Source of the DNA: Symbiodinium natans
Lineage: Eukaryota; Sar; Dinophyceae; Suessiales; Symbiodiniaceae
DNA length: 64,000 bases
Reading direction: 5' to 3'
Assembly (NCBI GenBank): GCA_905221605.1
Contig: CAJNDS010002379.1
Location: 561,001-625,000 of the forward strand
A model generated the notes under the pieces. The model saw only the letters and a program-made list of their open reading frames with translations. It searched no databases and had not been told where the DNA came from. The translations under genes were made by a program, and so were the position numbers. This document shows positions 32,371 to 42,111 of this stretch, one piece after another (position 1 is the stretch's first letter; each line of letters begins with the position of its first letter).

Positions 32371-32397
32371 CTTCCCAAGGCACCGAGACATTATTCC

Positions 32398-32480
32398 AGA
32401 CCCGGGGAGTAACCTAGGAATAAAAAGGGTGCCCTTTTTGGTTTTTAGGGGAAAAAAAGGGCCTACTCCCGGTCCTCGTT
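32398..32480. mobile_element. Element family E, short copy
   Basis: cagacccggggagtaaccta.. to gggcctactcccggtcc; the middle of the family consensus is deleted. Confidence 0.6.
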
Positions 32481-32539
32481 TTTACATATGCCATATACCC
32501 TAAACCCTAAACCCTAAACCCTTAAAGCCCTAAACCAAC

Positions 32540-32606
32540 ATGCGAGGCGTAAGATGTGCTGGCAGGGAACGCTCTCTGCAATCTTGTTGAGGAGGTCGTT
32601 CGTTGC
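32540..32606 (-). CDS. Internal exon, unknown
   Basis: Reads ATNDLLNKIAESVPCQHILR then LA. 67 nt, phase 0 to 1, acceptor ctggagctcag, donor GCAT|GTTGGTTTAGGG. Strong third-position GC. Confidence 0.6.
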
Positions 32607-32892
32607 CTGAGCTCCAGTTAACTACTTGGGGGGTTATAGGGTTGTATTGAAAGGTCACGCTAAACGCTAAACCCTAAATCCTAACCCTAAACCCTAAACC
32701 CTGGTATATAAGAACTCTGGGTCGCGGTATATACCCTTACAACAATGGAAAGATACCCAACACGCAGGAATTGAAGAAACTACCCATGTTCAAAAGATTG
32801 TAGACCCTGAACCCTAAACCCAAGGTTATACCTTATTACCCATGTTCAAAAATGTGTAGACCCTAAGCCCTAAGCCCTAAGGTTATAGCTTA

Positions 32893-33018
32893 GATAGGCT
32901 GGTGGTCTCTTTATCTGTTGCTGTATACCTTAATGTAGCCCGCCCCTATATACCCCTAATAGGAACCCTATGTATCCCCTGAAAAAACAGAAACCCCAAT
33001 TAAATAGACCACCAACCT
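32893..33018. mobile_element. Palindromic element, single copy
   Basis: Inverted ends AGGCTGGTGGTCTCTTTAT and TTAAATAGACCACCAACCT. Confidence 0.6.
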
Positions 33019-33043
33019 GTACAAGTTATACCCCTTAAATAAC

Positions 33044-33132
33044 GTGCTCTGTATGGGACTGGCGCTTGGCACTGATCTGTACCCGGACAGTCACACGCTC
33101 CCGCTCCTCCTCTCGATGATGCATGAGGAGCC
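33044..33132 (-). CDS. Internal exon, charged helical segment
   Basis: Reads LLMHHREEERERVTVRVQIS then AKRQSHTEH. 89 nt, phase 1 to 0, acceptor gtatggtag, donor CAC|GTTATT. It joins in phase to the exon at 32606. Confidence 0.6.
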
Positions 33133-33536
33133 CTACCATACACTCACGAAAACACTATAATGTGCAGAACCCTAGACCCTAAACCCTAAACCCTAAACCC
33201 TAAACCCTAAACCCTAAACCCTAAACCGTAAAAGGGACAAGAATAAGAAAAAGAAGAAGAAGAAGAAGAAGAAGACAAGAGTTAGTGACAACAAAGGCCC
33301 TACCTTACGTAAAGATTCCGATGGGTTCGTTTTAGGGTTGCTGCTTGAAGACCCACACCCGAAAAAAACCCGGGGTTTAGGGTTTAGGGTTAGGGTTTAG
33401 GGTTTAGGGTTTCGGGCTTTAAGGTCTTAAGGATTGAGGGCTCTGAGGTTTAGCAGCACCTCGTTTCGGGACCTAGTTAAACAACCCCAGGACCCTCCAA
33501 AACGCCTCCAGCACGAAGCCCCTGCTTGGGTCTTAG

Positions 33537-33660
33537 GGGTAGTTACACGGTCCCTGAGTATGGTAGTATGGCTTTAGGGTTTTAGGGCTTAGGGTTTAGG
33601 ATATGCAAACTAAGGGCCCATAAGGTTAGGGAGACCCTCTTCAGGGCCCATGAAACTACC
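33537..33660. mobile_element. Element family G with telomere-like insert
   Basis: ggggtagttacacggtcc at the left and cccatgaaactacccc-like sequence at the right, with degenerate TTTAGGG units in the middle. Confidence 0.5.
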
Positions 33661-33834
33661 CTCAGATTGGGGGTGCGCAGCTCCTTCTGAACCCTAAGCC
33701 CTAACACACGAAACCCTAAACCGCCTACTGCATAGAGTAAGTGTTGATGTCTCAAACCTTAAGCCCTCATCCCGAGACTATGACCGCAAACTCCCTGAAC
33801 CTGAAACCCTAAACCCTAAATAAACCCCATAAAC

Positions 33835-33894
33835 CATCAGCCCAGGGGCGTTGGCTTTCCGCTCCTCAATCAGTCGGTTCTTCTCTGCGTCCTG
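33835..33894 (-). CDS. Internal exon, charged segment
   Basis: Reads QDAEKNRLIEERKANAPGLM exactly. 60 nt, phase 0 to 0, acceptor caaacctcgaag, donor CTGATG|GTTTATGG. Confidence 0.65.
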
Positions 33895-34139
33895 CTTCGA
33901 GGTTTGAGGCGCACGGGGTTAGTCTAGACACAGGTAATCTAAAGGGTGTATCGCGTAATTGCCCTAAACCCGAAACCCTGAAACCCTGTAAACCCGATAA
34001 ACCCCGTAAACCCTGTAAACCGCGCAGACCTTGTAAACCCTAAATCCTAAACGGGGTAGTCGGGCGGTTGAGAGTTGGATGGGGTGGGGGGTGTGCGGGT
34101 TTGGAGAGTTCTAGCAATCTGAAGCCCCGAAAAAGTACC

Positions 34140-34242
34140 CGTAAGGGTCCATGTACCTAAATAGGGTATACTTGGGCCTTGCACCTCCTTTATAAGGACT
34201 TTGGGGCCCAAATAGATAACACGAGTAGTAAGGTACATGGAC
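34140..34242. mobile_element. Element family H, intact copy
   Basis: Inverted ends GTAAGGGTCCATGTACCT and AAGGTACATGGACCCTTAG, in the intron between exons 34273 and 33894. Confidence 0.7.
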
Positions 34243-34272
34243 CCTTAGGGTTCGTGAAACCACTTTTCTTAC

Positions 34273-34394
34273 TGCAAAGCGCGCTGTTCTAGTCGACCGT
34301 CTCGCCTCGTCATACGTCCTTGCGCAGCTGTTGGTTGCAGGATCTGCGCTGGGTGGTCCGGAGGTGGGTCCAAGCTTCGGATTTTTGAAGCTTT
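34273..34394 (-). CDS. Internal exon, unknown
   Basis: Near-consensus sites: acceptor catctcctctcag and donor TTTGCA|GTAAGA. Reads SFKNPKLGPTSGPPSADPAT then 20 residues rich in Arg/Thr. 122 nt, phase 1 to 0, matching both the exon upstream (34499) and that downstream (33894). Confidence 0.7.
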
Positions 34395-34498
34395 CTGAGA
34401 GGAGATGACCCCTGAACCCTAAACCCTAAAACCTAAACCCTAAAGTAGCTTCGAGATTTGCGCGTTCGTCCTAAAGCCTCTCTCTTCGCACCCCGGAC

Positions 34499-34568
34499 CT
34501 GCGCAGCGTTCAGGACTGCACAACTGAACTGACGGAGCCATCGGCTCCATGTAGAGCGCCGTTTGGGA
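34499..34568 (-). CDS. Internal exon, unknown
   Basis: Reads SQTALYMEPMAPSVQLCSPE then RCA. 70 nt, phase 0 to 1, acceptor accactggcacag, donor GCGCAG|GTCCGG. Confidence 0.65.
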
Positions 34569-34777
34569 CTGTGCCAGTGGTGGTTTAGGGTTTAGGGTTT
34601 AGGGTTTAGGGTTTAGGGTTTAGGGTTTAGGGTTTAGGGTGTGTCAGAGCAGAACAATGCTTGGTTTGCAAAGCTGGTAGGATGAAGGGTCTAGTCTAGT
34701 TCGGGTTTACAGATCCAGCTGCTCTGAACATCAGCCCGATGGGCTGATATGCCTACAGACTGTCAGGGTCTGCAGGC

Positions 34778-34832
34778 CTCATCAATTTCGTTGGAGTTTA
34801 AACAAAAGGGCCCAACGAAGACGCGTACAAAG
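34778..34832 (-). CDS. Internal exon, GC donor
   Basis: Reads FVRVFVGPFCLNSNEIDE. 55 nt, phase 2 to 0, acceptor cccgcggtag, GC-type donor GATGAG|GCCTGC. It fits the exit phase of the 595-nt exon. Confidence 0.5.
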
Positions 34833-35574
34833 CTACCGCGGGAGGATTTAGGATTTGGGGCTGCTGCAGTAGTGATACTCCCGTCATGAGTGGGCTGGGT
34901 CAAACGATCTTCGGATGCAAGAGATGTGGGGGTTTCCGAACATAGGGGGGGGGGTCCCTTTCAGGGGATTCTATTCTGTTTGGGAGTATAAAAGGGGCAA
35001 CCCTATTTTGGGAAATACCGATATTCCGTCTGCAGTAGCGATATGCCGTCACGAGTGGGCCGGTTCAAAGGTCCTTCAGCAGTGCACGACAAATTCAAGG
35101 AGAGCCTCGATTGTTTGCGATTGCGAAAGTCCTTGCACAAAATCCGGATCCGAGCACAAGATCCCAAATAGAAACCCTAAACCCTTCGAGTCAAACAGGG
35201 CGACAAAGCTCCAGAACCGGTGCAAGGACAAGTTGCAATAACAAAGGCCATCCATCTCCGTCGACACCAAACGAATTCATGAAACACAGGGCCCTGCAAG
35301 GACTGACTTTGTGAGAAATGCCTCCGGTAGTTTCTGTCTTAATCTCTCGTTTTCCCAAGCAGGTGCCCGAATAAGAATGGCTGCGCGGGTCATGCTTCCC
35401 GCTTGTTGTCCGTGTCTCAGGACACAGGGCTAGTCGCTCGAGCGGGTAGTAGGGGCCCTGCAACTGTAGCTTAACACCCCCAGTGCTGTGCTATCCCCCT
35501 ACCCCCGAATCTACAGCCACCATCGACTACCAAGAACATGTGAGGCGGGCCGTGGTGGATGGTGTTGTTCTTAC

Positions 35575-36169
35575 CATGTGAAGAACCGGCTCACAGTGTC
35601 CTTGATGATGTCTGCTAGCTCTTCTGGGTGCTCCACAGGCTCTGACAAAGGGTAGGGACGCGTCTTCGGTTTTGCTGACGAGGACGAAGATGGCAAGCTT
35701 GGCATTTTCAAGTCTTCGCCTTCATTGGTTTCGTCCAAGATGGCCATGTCCTCATCTGTGAGGAAGAACATTCTGCGCTTTTCATCCTGGTTCATCGCAT
35801 CCAGGAAGGACTTCTCTTTCGCATCGAGGAAAGTTGGGTCCATTCCATGCTTTTGGTCCAACAATGCGAGTTGGAGACGCTCCGTGTGCGAAGTGCATTG
35901 CATCTTGCACAACTTCGGCCTGCCTGCCGTAAGAAAATTGCTGACTGCCTCATCTTCCTCCCATTCGTCGCCCCCGCATGGATAGAAAGTCATGTGAACC
36001 TTGCCCATCTTGGCCATGTATGCCATCATCTGCTCCACTGTACTCTCGCTTGGAGTAGGTGGGGCGGGGGCAGCAAGGAACTCACACCAAGGTCCAAGCA
36101 CTCTCGGTTTCGGTGGCTTGGCCTTGGGCGCGGCAATGGGATGCTGCTCTCTGTTCTCAGAAATCCAGG
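35575..36169 (-). CDS. Long internal exon (595 nt), unknown protein
   Basis: The longest exon in the window: 197 whole codons open, phase 1 to 2, donor ACATG|GTAAGA. It contains a Pro/Lys-rich start (PIAAPKAKPPKPRVLGPWCE), then VEQMMAYMAKMGKVHMTFYP, an acidic middle, RRMFFLTDEDMAILDE, a Ser/Lys linker and PEELADIIKDTVSRFF. No catalytic motif was recognised. It is probably a soluble, partly disordered protein. It starts at gtgtag|CC, which completes the Ala codon left open by the exon at 36396. Confidence 0.75.
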
Positions 36170-36395
36170 CTACACATTAGTCTCATAGACACTTAGCACC
36201 CCAAGTAGAAGCGCTTTCCAAAAACATGTGGTGTTTTTTTTCCGGAACTAGGTTACCTTATGTGGGGTCCTTATTGTAAGGGAATCCTACGATTTGGGGG
36301 TCTATGTTAAGGCTCCCCAATTTTCGTAAACATGATTGTCCTTGAGCTGCCACCCAAAACACCTCTAAGCCCTACACCCTAAACCCTAAACCCAC

Positions 36396-36508
36396 CTTGA
36401 AGTCGAGAGGCGGGCTGCGCTTCCCCGATCGGCTGCAACCCAGGAGTTAGAGCTGGCTCCTGCAGTCCTGGCACCATCGGAGCATCAAGGCACACCTTTT
36501 CCATGGTC
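36396..36508 (-). CDS. Internal exon, Pro/Leu/Gln-rich
   Basis: Reads TMEKVCLDAPMVPGLQEPAL then 17 residues. 113 nt, phase 2 to 1, acceptor gcgaccaag, donor CTTCAAG|GTGGGTTTAGGG. Confidence 0.65.
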
Positions 36509-36869
36509 CTTGGTCGCCAACCGTATGATGGTGTTAGGGTTTCGGGTTTAGGGTTTAGGGTTTAGGGTTTCGGGTTTAGGGTTTACGGTGTAAGGTTCGT
36601 GACTTTGAAAAGGGAGCGTGTTCATTACCCAAAAGGGGCAAAAGGACACCACTCAGCCAGCAAGCAGCCCTTAACCTTAAATTCCAAAAGCCCTAAAAGC
36701 CCTCAACCCCTTTGCCACTCACCCTAAACCGCAGACCCTCACGGCGAAAATCCAAAAGCCTAAACCCTAAACCCTAAACCCTAAACCCTAAAACCCTAAA
36801 CCCTAAACCCTAAACCCTTAACCCTTAACCCTGAACCCAAGCCCTTGAACCCCTTTGCCACTCGGCCAC

Positions 36870-36936
36870 CAAGGGGCTGGCTGCCAACTGCAGGCAGGTC
36901 CCGTCACACTTTTTCGGCGTTGGGATGCTGCAGTGG
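36870..36936 (-). CDS. Internal exon candidate
   Basis: Reads TAASQRRKSVTGPACSWQPA then P. 67 nt, phase 1 to 2, acceptor aacctggcgcag, donor CCTTG|GTGGCC. In phase with both neighbours. Confidence 0.45.
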
Positions 36937-37025
36937 CTGCGCCAGGTTCGGGACAGATCCCTAAACCCTAAACCCTAAACCCTAAACTTGGAACCTCAAC
37001 CCTAAACCATAACCCTAGACCAGAC

Positions 37026-37089
37026 ATGTGTGTCGAATGTCGGCTGTTCTTTCGAGGGATTTCCAAAGTCGGGGGCTGTGGCGGCAGAA
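37026..37089 (-). CDS. Internal exon candidate
   Basis: Reads FCRHSPRLWKSLERTADIRH then T. 64 nt, phase 0 to 1, acceptor atcttcatcag, donor ACAT|GTCTGG. Another frame is open, but this one fits the phase of 38130 upstream and 36936 downstream. Confidence 0.4.
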
Positions 37090-37504
37090 CTGATGAAGAT
37101 AGGGGTCGGAGGAGTTCCTAATCGTATTCCCCTATGGTCCCTTTATAAACCCTAAACCAGCTCTGGCCATTCGCACGGGTAATACGGACGTTCTCATCGT
37201 GCGGACATGGATGCTCTGGCCATTCTGGCCATTCGCACCCCCCCCGAAACAAGCGGTTTGTGCACACCCCCCCCCCCCCCCCCCAAACCAAGCGGTTTGT
37301 GCGGCTTTGCATGTGGTCGGAGGGCTAAACCAGCCCTAAACCCTAAGCCCAAGCTTCATGGGAGGGGTCCCTCAGAGCCCCAAACCCTAAAAATCAAGTA
37401 GGGTTTAGGGTTTGGGGTTTGGGGTTTAGGGTTAAGGGCTGAAAAGAGAGTTTTGTGGAACTGCCCTCTTTGCTACGAACTGCTACAGCTCGGACCGCAT
37501 ACTG

Positions 37505-37618
37505 CCAAAAACCACATAATAAACATGAGGATCCTACTATTGGGGTATAAGGGCCCCTATAAGGGGGATTCCGAAAAACCCTGTTTGTAGGATCGTTATG
37601 TTTATGTAGTTTTTTGGG
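37505..37618. mobile_element. Palindromic element, single copy
   Basis: Inverted ends CCAAAAACCACATAATAAAC and GTTTATGTAGTTTTTTGG, with GGATCCTAC/GTAGGATCG inside them. Confidence 0.65.
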
Positions 37619-37698
37619 CCCCGAATAATGCATAGTACTTTCAAGGGCTATATGAATGGAGCTGAGCAGAGAACCCTAAACTCAACGAGCGCGCTCAG

Positions 37699-37860
37699 CT
37701 TAGGGTTTAGGGTTAGGGTTTAGGGTTTAGGGTTTAGGGTTTAGGGTTTAGGGTTTAGGGTTTAGGGTTTAGGGTTGAGGGTTGAGGGTTGAGGGTTGAG
37801 GGTTTAGGGTTTAGGGTTTAGGGGTTAGGGGTTTAGGGTTTAGGGGTTTAGGGTTTATGG
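37699..37860 (+). repeat. TTTAGGG/TTGAGGG array
   Basis: About 23 units with a block of TTGAGGG variants. Confidence 0.95.
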
Positions 37861-38129
37861 TTTATTGACTCAGCTTAAAGAAATGCAACACGATATACAA
37901 ATACACAAATACTACCCACTCACGCATAGACACGTACACGTACATCTCTACTAGGTAGGCCCTTTCAATTGCCCGCCCCCCCCCCCCCCCCAGCACCACC
38001 ACCACGCAAAAAACGAAGCCTAGACACGCTCATCTTAAGAGAACAAACGAAACATGTTCCAAGGGCCTACCTAGTAAATCCTAAACCCTAAACCCTAACA
38101 CCTAAAGCTTAAACATCCAAAAAGCCTAC

Positions 38130-38225
38130 ATGTAGAACGATGATATTGTCCTGCTTGTCTTTCTTCTCTTGTTCGTCCGCCTTCCTCTTTGCCTCAGCAC
38201 GTCTCTTCTCCTCTTTCTCTTGGGC
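38130..38225 (-). CDS. Internal exon, Lys/Glu coiled-coil segment
   Basis: Reads AQEKEEKRRAEAKRKADEQE then KKDKQDNIIVLH: a highly charged helical stretch typical of a coiled coil. 96 nt, phase 0 to 0, acceptor ccctgatcag, donor CTACAT|GTAGGC. Follows in phase from the exon at 39500. Confidence 0.7.
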
Positions 38226-38243
38226 CTGATCAGGGTTGGGGGT

Positions 38244-38354
38244 TTGGGTTTAGGGTTTAGGGTTTAGGGTTTAGGGTTTAGGGTTTAGGGTTTAGGGTTT
38301 AGGGTTTAGGGTTTAGGGTTTAGGGTTTAGGGTTTAGGGTTTAGGGTTTAGGGT
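38244..38354 (+). repeat. TTTAGGG array
   Basis: About 16 perfect units directly upstream (in gene sense) of the acceptor at 38226. Confidence 0.95.
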
Positions 38355-38529
38355 CTTGGGGGTTTCGGGTTTAGGGCCCAGAGTCTCTGGGGTTTAGGAT
38401 GTTAGGGTGTGTTGGGGGGTTCGTAGGGCTTTTAAGGTTTATAGGGTTTAGGGTCTAACATCAGGGTTTTAGGTTTGAGGCTTTAGAGCTTATAGGGTGC
38501 AGGGAGCAAGTCCTGAGGTCTATAGGCTT

Positions 38530-38643
38530 GCCTGGAAGCTCTTTTGACTTAGTGAGTAGGGGAAGTAGGTTGGGCTATGGCGTTTATAATAAAGCTTCTA
38601 GCGGATAGTAAGTAGACTTGCTAACTCAAAAGAGCTTCCAAGT
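38530..38643. mobile_element. Palindromic element, single copy
   Basis: Inverted ends TGGAAGCTCTTTTGACTTAG and TAACTCAAAAGAGCTTCCA. Confidence 0.6.
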
Positions 38644-38868
38644 AGGGTTGCTTAGCTGTTCTCTGAACCTGTATCAGAAGGGGAATGTCTACGAGGCTTG
38701 TGAGGAGAAACGAAAAGAAGTTAAGATACCTCAAGCCGTAAACCCTAAACCCTAAACCCTAAACGTAGGAAAAGAACTTTAGATGCCTTAAGCCCTAAAA
38801 CCCTAAACCCTAAATGTAGGGATCCTTGGGCCAAATGGAGTGCGGCCCGTTTTGGCTTCGGATCTAAG

Positions 38869-39002
38869 CTAGACCCGGGGGTAACCTAGGAAGGGTTTAG
38901 GGTTTAGGGTTTAAAAAGGGTACCCTTCTTGGTTTTAAGGGGATTATAAGGGAACCCCAACCCTAAAAAAAGGGCAAACAAAGGGCCTACTCCCAGTCCT
39001 AG
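38869..39002. mobile_element. Element family E interrupted by telomeric repeats
   Basis: Full family E ends with TAAG direct repeats at both edges (38865-38868 and 39003-39006). At 38893-38912 a 20-nt TTTAGGG tract splits the conserved cctaggaat..aaaaagggtaccc block that is continuous at 19120 and 32398. The tract therefore arrived after the transposon. Confidence 0.8.
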
Positions 39003-39499
39003 TAAGGTATGCGCCCTTGAGCTTTAAGTGGTCTATAAGGGTTTAGGGTTTAGGGTTTCCCAATTCAAGGGTTCTTATTCTGGGGGGCCTGGGGGGGAGG
39101 GGGGGGTGGTCTAGAGGGGCTTGGGGTTTAGGGTTTAGGGCTTCTGGCTTCCCCTACTACCCTGAAACGGTTCCCCCTGAATAAATTACCTGAATTCGGC
39201 TTGAGTATCCCTAAGTGGCCTTCAACATTATGGGAGAAACTGGGGGGCCGGGGGGGTAGAAAAGAGGGGAGTAGTAGGGGAACCCATGACATTAAGGGAC
39301 CATGGAACTACGCTAAGAGTTTAGGGGTTAGGATCTGGGTTTTCTAGGGCATGTACCTTGAACCCTGAACCCTAAACCCTTGAACTTTCTAGGGCCCACA
39401 CTAAGGGCTAAGTCGTATGACCCCAATTAGTGTTTATTTACGGTACTTACGACTCTACTCGAAACCCTAACCCCAAACCCTACACCCTAAACCCTCAAC

Positions 39500-39547
39500 G
39501 GGAATCGCCTCTTTTATTTTGCGCTGCTCTTCTTCCACTTTGGCCAT
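39500..39547 (-). CDS. Internal exon, charged helix
   Basis: Reads MAKVEEEQRKIKEAIP. 48 nt, phase 0 to 0, acceptor ggtatacagag, donor CCC|GTTGAGGG. Confidence 0.6.
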
Positions 39548-39568
39548 CTCTGTATACCTTGGAAAATT

Positions 39569-39658
39569 GGGATCTTCCCCCTTATACTAAAGGATTATAG
39601 CACCCCAGTTAGAATCCCTAATAAGGACTGTTAGTATGAAGGGGAGCATCCCAATTGT
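39569..39658. mobile_element. Element family F copy
   Basis: Inverted ends ATTGGGATCTTCCCCC and GGGGAGCATCCCAAT, interior gaatccctaataaggactg shared with copies at 45478, 51373, 53429, 60532 and 60999. Confidence 0.6.
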
Positions 39659-39730
39659 CATGCCTTAAGAGGCCAAAACCTACTTCGTTGTAGAGGACAA
39701 CTATAAAAACCCCTTATACTCCTTATACTG

Positions 39731-39860
39731 GGCTCAAGAGGAACCTAGGAATAGCAGGGTGCACCTTTTGGTTTAAAGGGGTTTACAAGGAACCCAAACC
39801 CTAGAATAAAAAAAAAACAGGGGAATAAGGGCCAACATAGTCTGGGTCTTAGTATCGGCT
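39731..39860. mobile_element. Element family E copy
   Basis: gggctcaagaggaacctagg to gggccaacatagtctgggtc. Ends fit the family. Confidence 0.55.
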
Positions 39861-40053
39861 TCCTAGGTCACTCCTAGGTCACCTGCCAAGAAGTGTGGGT
39901 TCTCGAAAATAAGAGACCCCGAAAAGACCCCAAATAGTAGGATTCCGTTATAGTAAGGACCCCCAATAAGGTACCCACCATCTCCCTAGACCCTAAACCC
40001 TAAACCCTAATCGGAAACCCCCCAAGTAGGTTTGGGTTTCTTGAGGTAATTAC

Positions 40054-40102
40054 CCTCAGGGTTTGGGGTGCGTCAATCGCATGATCTTCGGCCCACAGGT
40101 CG
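40054..40102 (-). CDS. Internal exon, unknown
   Basis: Reads DLWAEDHAIDAPQTLR. 49 nt, phase 2 to 0, acceptor ctcctgttccttcgtag (very good), donor AGG|GTAATT. Confidence 0.55.
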
Positions 40103-40743
40103 CTACGAAGGAACAGGAGGGTTTAGGGTTTAGGGTTTGGGGCTTGTTCCTGATGGGTTGGGGTTGGGCCTAGAGCCCCAACTCGGCGATCAGGTAAGGG
40201 GTTCGGTTGTTTGAGGCGTGTAGGACTGGACAAGTTTGACTGACATGAGATTCAAGCTGGTGGGATTTTGCGTTTAAACCCTAAACCCTAAACCCTAGAC
40301 CCTAAACCCTAAACCCTAAACCCTAAACCCTAAACCCTCAAAAGTAAAGGATCTGAGGCAATCCTCTGCTTCCTTTTTGCGGAGCATGTTTGTCGCAACC
40401 CCTGGGCGCAATGACGTCGCCCAAGTCGCTTGTAATTACAAGGCTCTACTGGCCCTACACCTCTGCACCCAAAGCGTCAACCCTCCTTTCAACACCAAAC
40501 CCCCCCAGGACCCTGAACCCCAAATGCCCTTCAACCCCTCCAGCCCGTCGGCAAATAGGGCAAGAGTGCCGCCTAAATCCTGAACCGAAATGATCCCTAC
40601 ATGACCCTGGAATTCACCCCTAAACCCCAAACCCTAAACCACCCTAAACAGCAAAACCCTGAGCCCTAAACCCTAAACCCTAAACCCTAAACCCTAAACC
40701 CAAAACCCTAAACCCTAAACCCTAAACCCTAAACCCTAACAAC

Positions 40744-40823
40744 TGAGAGCCGAGGCTGGGTGTCGAAGCCCAGCATGACCTGTCCAGGTGCGACGAAGCC
40801 CAGGCGCTCGCGACCCCCAAACC
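40744..40823 (-). CDS. Internal exon, unknown
   Basis: Reads FGGRERLGFVAPGQVMLGFD then TQPRLS. 80 nt, phase 1 to 0, acceptor cccgagctag, donor CTCTCA|GTTGTTAGGG. Confidence 0.6.
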
Positions 40824-41391
40824 CTAGCTCGGGTTTAGGGTTTAGGGTTTAGGGTTCAGGGGTGGGTTCAGGGTTTAGGGGTTCCCTACATCTCTCAAAA
40901 AGGGCTTCTAAGTAGGGCTTTTGGGTTTAAGGCTTCGTTTCCGTTTTTCGGGTTTGGGGCTCAGGGTTGTCTCAGCACGCCAACGACCAAGCCGTTCATA
41001 GAATTTAAAGTTTGGGGTTTTAGGGTTTAGGGCTTTAGGGTTCAGGGTTCAGGGGGTTTCAAGGTAGGGGCCACCTTTTCTTTTTCTTGTTTTTTTTTTT
41101 TTTTTGTGGGGGGGGGGGGGGGGAGGTTTTCGCAAGGGTTTAGGACGAATGCTATTTTTGTTAGGGGGGGGGGTGTATCGGGCGTAACTTTGGAAATACT
41201 CACATGCTAAGCCCCCTATACATGTAAGCCCCGCATGGCTCCAAGCATAAGAAAAGGGCACAAAACTCTTTGGACCCTAACCCTTGCCCCCCCAACTCTT
41301 GAAGCTTTGAACCCGAATTCGGGTTGAACCCCCAAAACCTTAAACCCTAAAAACTATAAGTACAGTAACTATAGCCCGATTGTGGGCTTGC

Positions 41392-41436
41392 CTTCTCCCC
41401 TTCGCGCCGGGCGCGTGCGCCAGGGATAGTGATGTC
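41392..41436 (-). CDS. Internal exon with GC donor
   Basis: Reads DITIPGARARREGEK. 45 nt, phase 0 to 0, acceptor catgcccag, GC-type donor GAGAAG|GCAAGC, close to the usual GC-intron consensus. Confidence 0.5.
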
Positions 41437-41694
41437 CTGGGCATGTTTGGATTCGGGGTTCAGGGTCTACGGTCTTGGGTTTGGGGGTTGAAGGTTTTAG
41501 AGTTTTATTAGGTTGACTAAGCTGGACTGTTGTTAACACCTTTGCGATACTTTTTTTTGTGTCAGGGTTTTCTGGGTTTTGTCAATGTACCAGCTTAGGG
41601 CTGGCGGAGGAGCCTATTTGTCATTATCTGCGGCTTGGTTGTTGGGTCCCCATGCGTATCAGGCAACCGTGACCCTCTGACGGATGTCTTGATG

Positions 41695-41759
41695 TCAAGC
41701 TGCCCACTTGTTCAACGCTCCATGCTCGTCTCCTTGCCGCATGTTTCGACAGTGATGGC
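41695..41759 (-). CDS. Terminal exon part downstream of the introner
   Basis: Reads HHCRNMRQGDEHGALNKWAA, then TGA. It continues in frame from the exon at 41916-41854 only if the element between them is removed. 65 nt, phase 1 to stop. Confidence 0.6.
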
Positions 41760-41853
41760 CTTCCGGCGAGTCCCTAAGGCTCCATGTACCCTTATAGTAC
41801 CCTGTTTGGAACCCCTTTAAGGCCCAAGTATCTACAAAATGGGTACATGGAGC
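41760..41853 (-). mobile_element. Introner: family H element forming a GC-AG intron
   Basis: A family H palindrome (CTCCATGTACCC at one end, GGGTACATGGAG at the other) lies inside an exon between two copies of a 14-bp sequence (GCCTTCCGGCGAGT on the plus strand). On the gene strand the first copy supplies AAG|GC and the second ends AAG|GCC. Removal of the 94 nt as a GC-AG intron therefore restores the uninterrupted exon sequence with no scar. Because the element tip also reads GCCTT, the true target duplication could be as short as 9 bp. Confidence 0.7.
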
Positions 41854-41916
41854 CTTCCGGCGAGTTGCGAGGATCTGGCACTGGGCCAACTGGCGCGTCA
41901 TGGGAGCTCAGCATCC
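41854..41916 (-). CDS. Exon part upstream of the introner
   Basis: Strong acceptor (ctctgcgtgtgtcctggacag). Reads MLSSHDAPVGPVPDPRNSPE. 63 nt, phase 1 to 1. It follows in phase from the exon at 42111. Confidence 0.6.
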
Positions 41917-42062
41917 CTGTCCAGGACACACGCAGAGACTCCGAGATCAGGACCTGCATCCTTCTGGGGCTTAGGGTTTAGGATTTAGAGTTTAGGGTTT
42001 AGGGCAGCACCTCTGAATGGTTGCCAAGGGGGTGGAGCAGATTCATGCAAGCTTTAGGTGAC

Positions 42063-42111
42063 TCCACTTGATGGCGTCAATGTTCTTCCAAGCAAGCTTA
42101 CGCGGCTGCAC
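42063..42111 (-). CDS. Internal exon, unknown
   Basis: Reads VQPRKLAWKNIDAIKW. 49 nt, phase 0 to 1, acceptor tttttgttctcaaag, donor TGGA|GTCACC. Confidence 0.55.

Noticed and set aside
36394-40823. A rule that every intron begins with G-strand and ends with C-strand telomeric repeats, forming a hairpin.
   Set aside because: Several exons fit, but others (e.g. 10414, 14402, 36936) have the opposite arrangement, so no consistent pairing rule holds.
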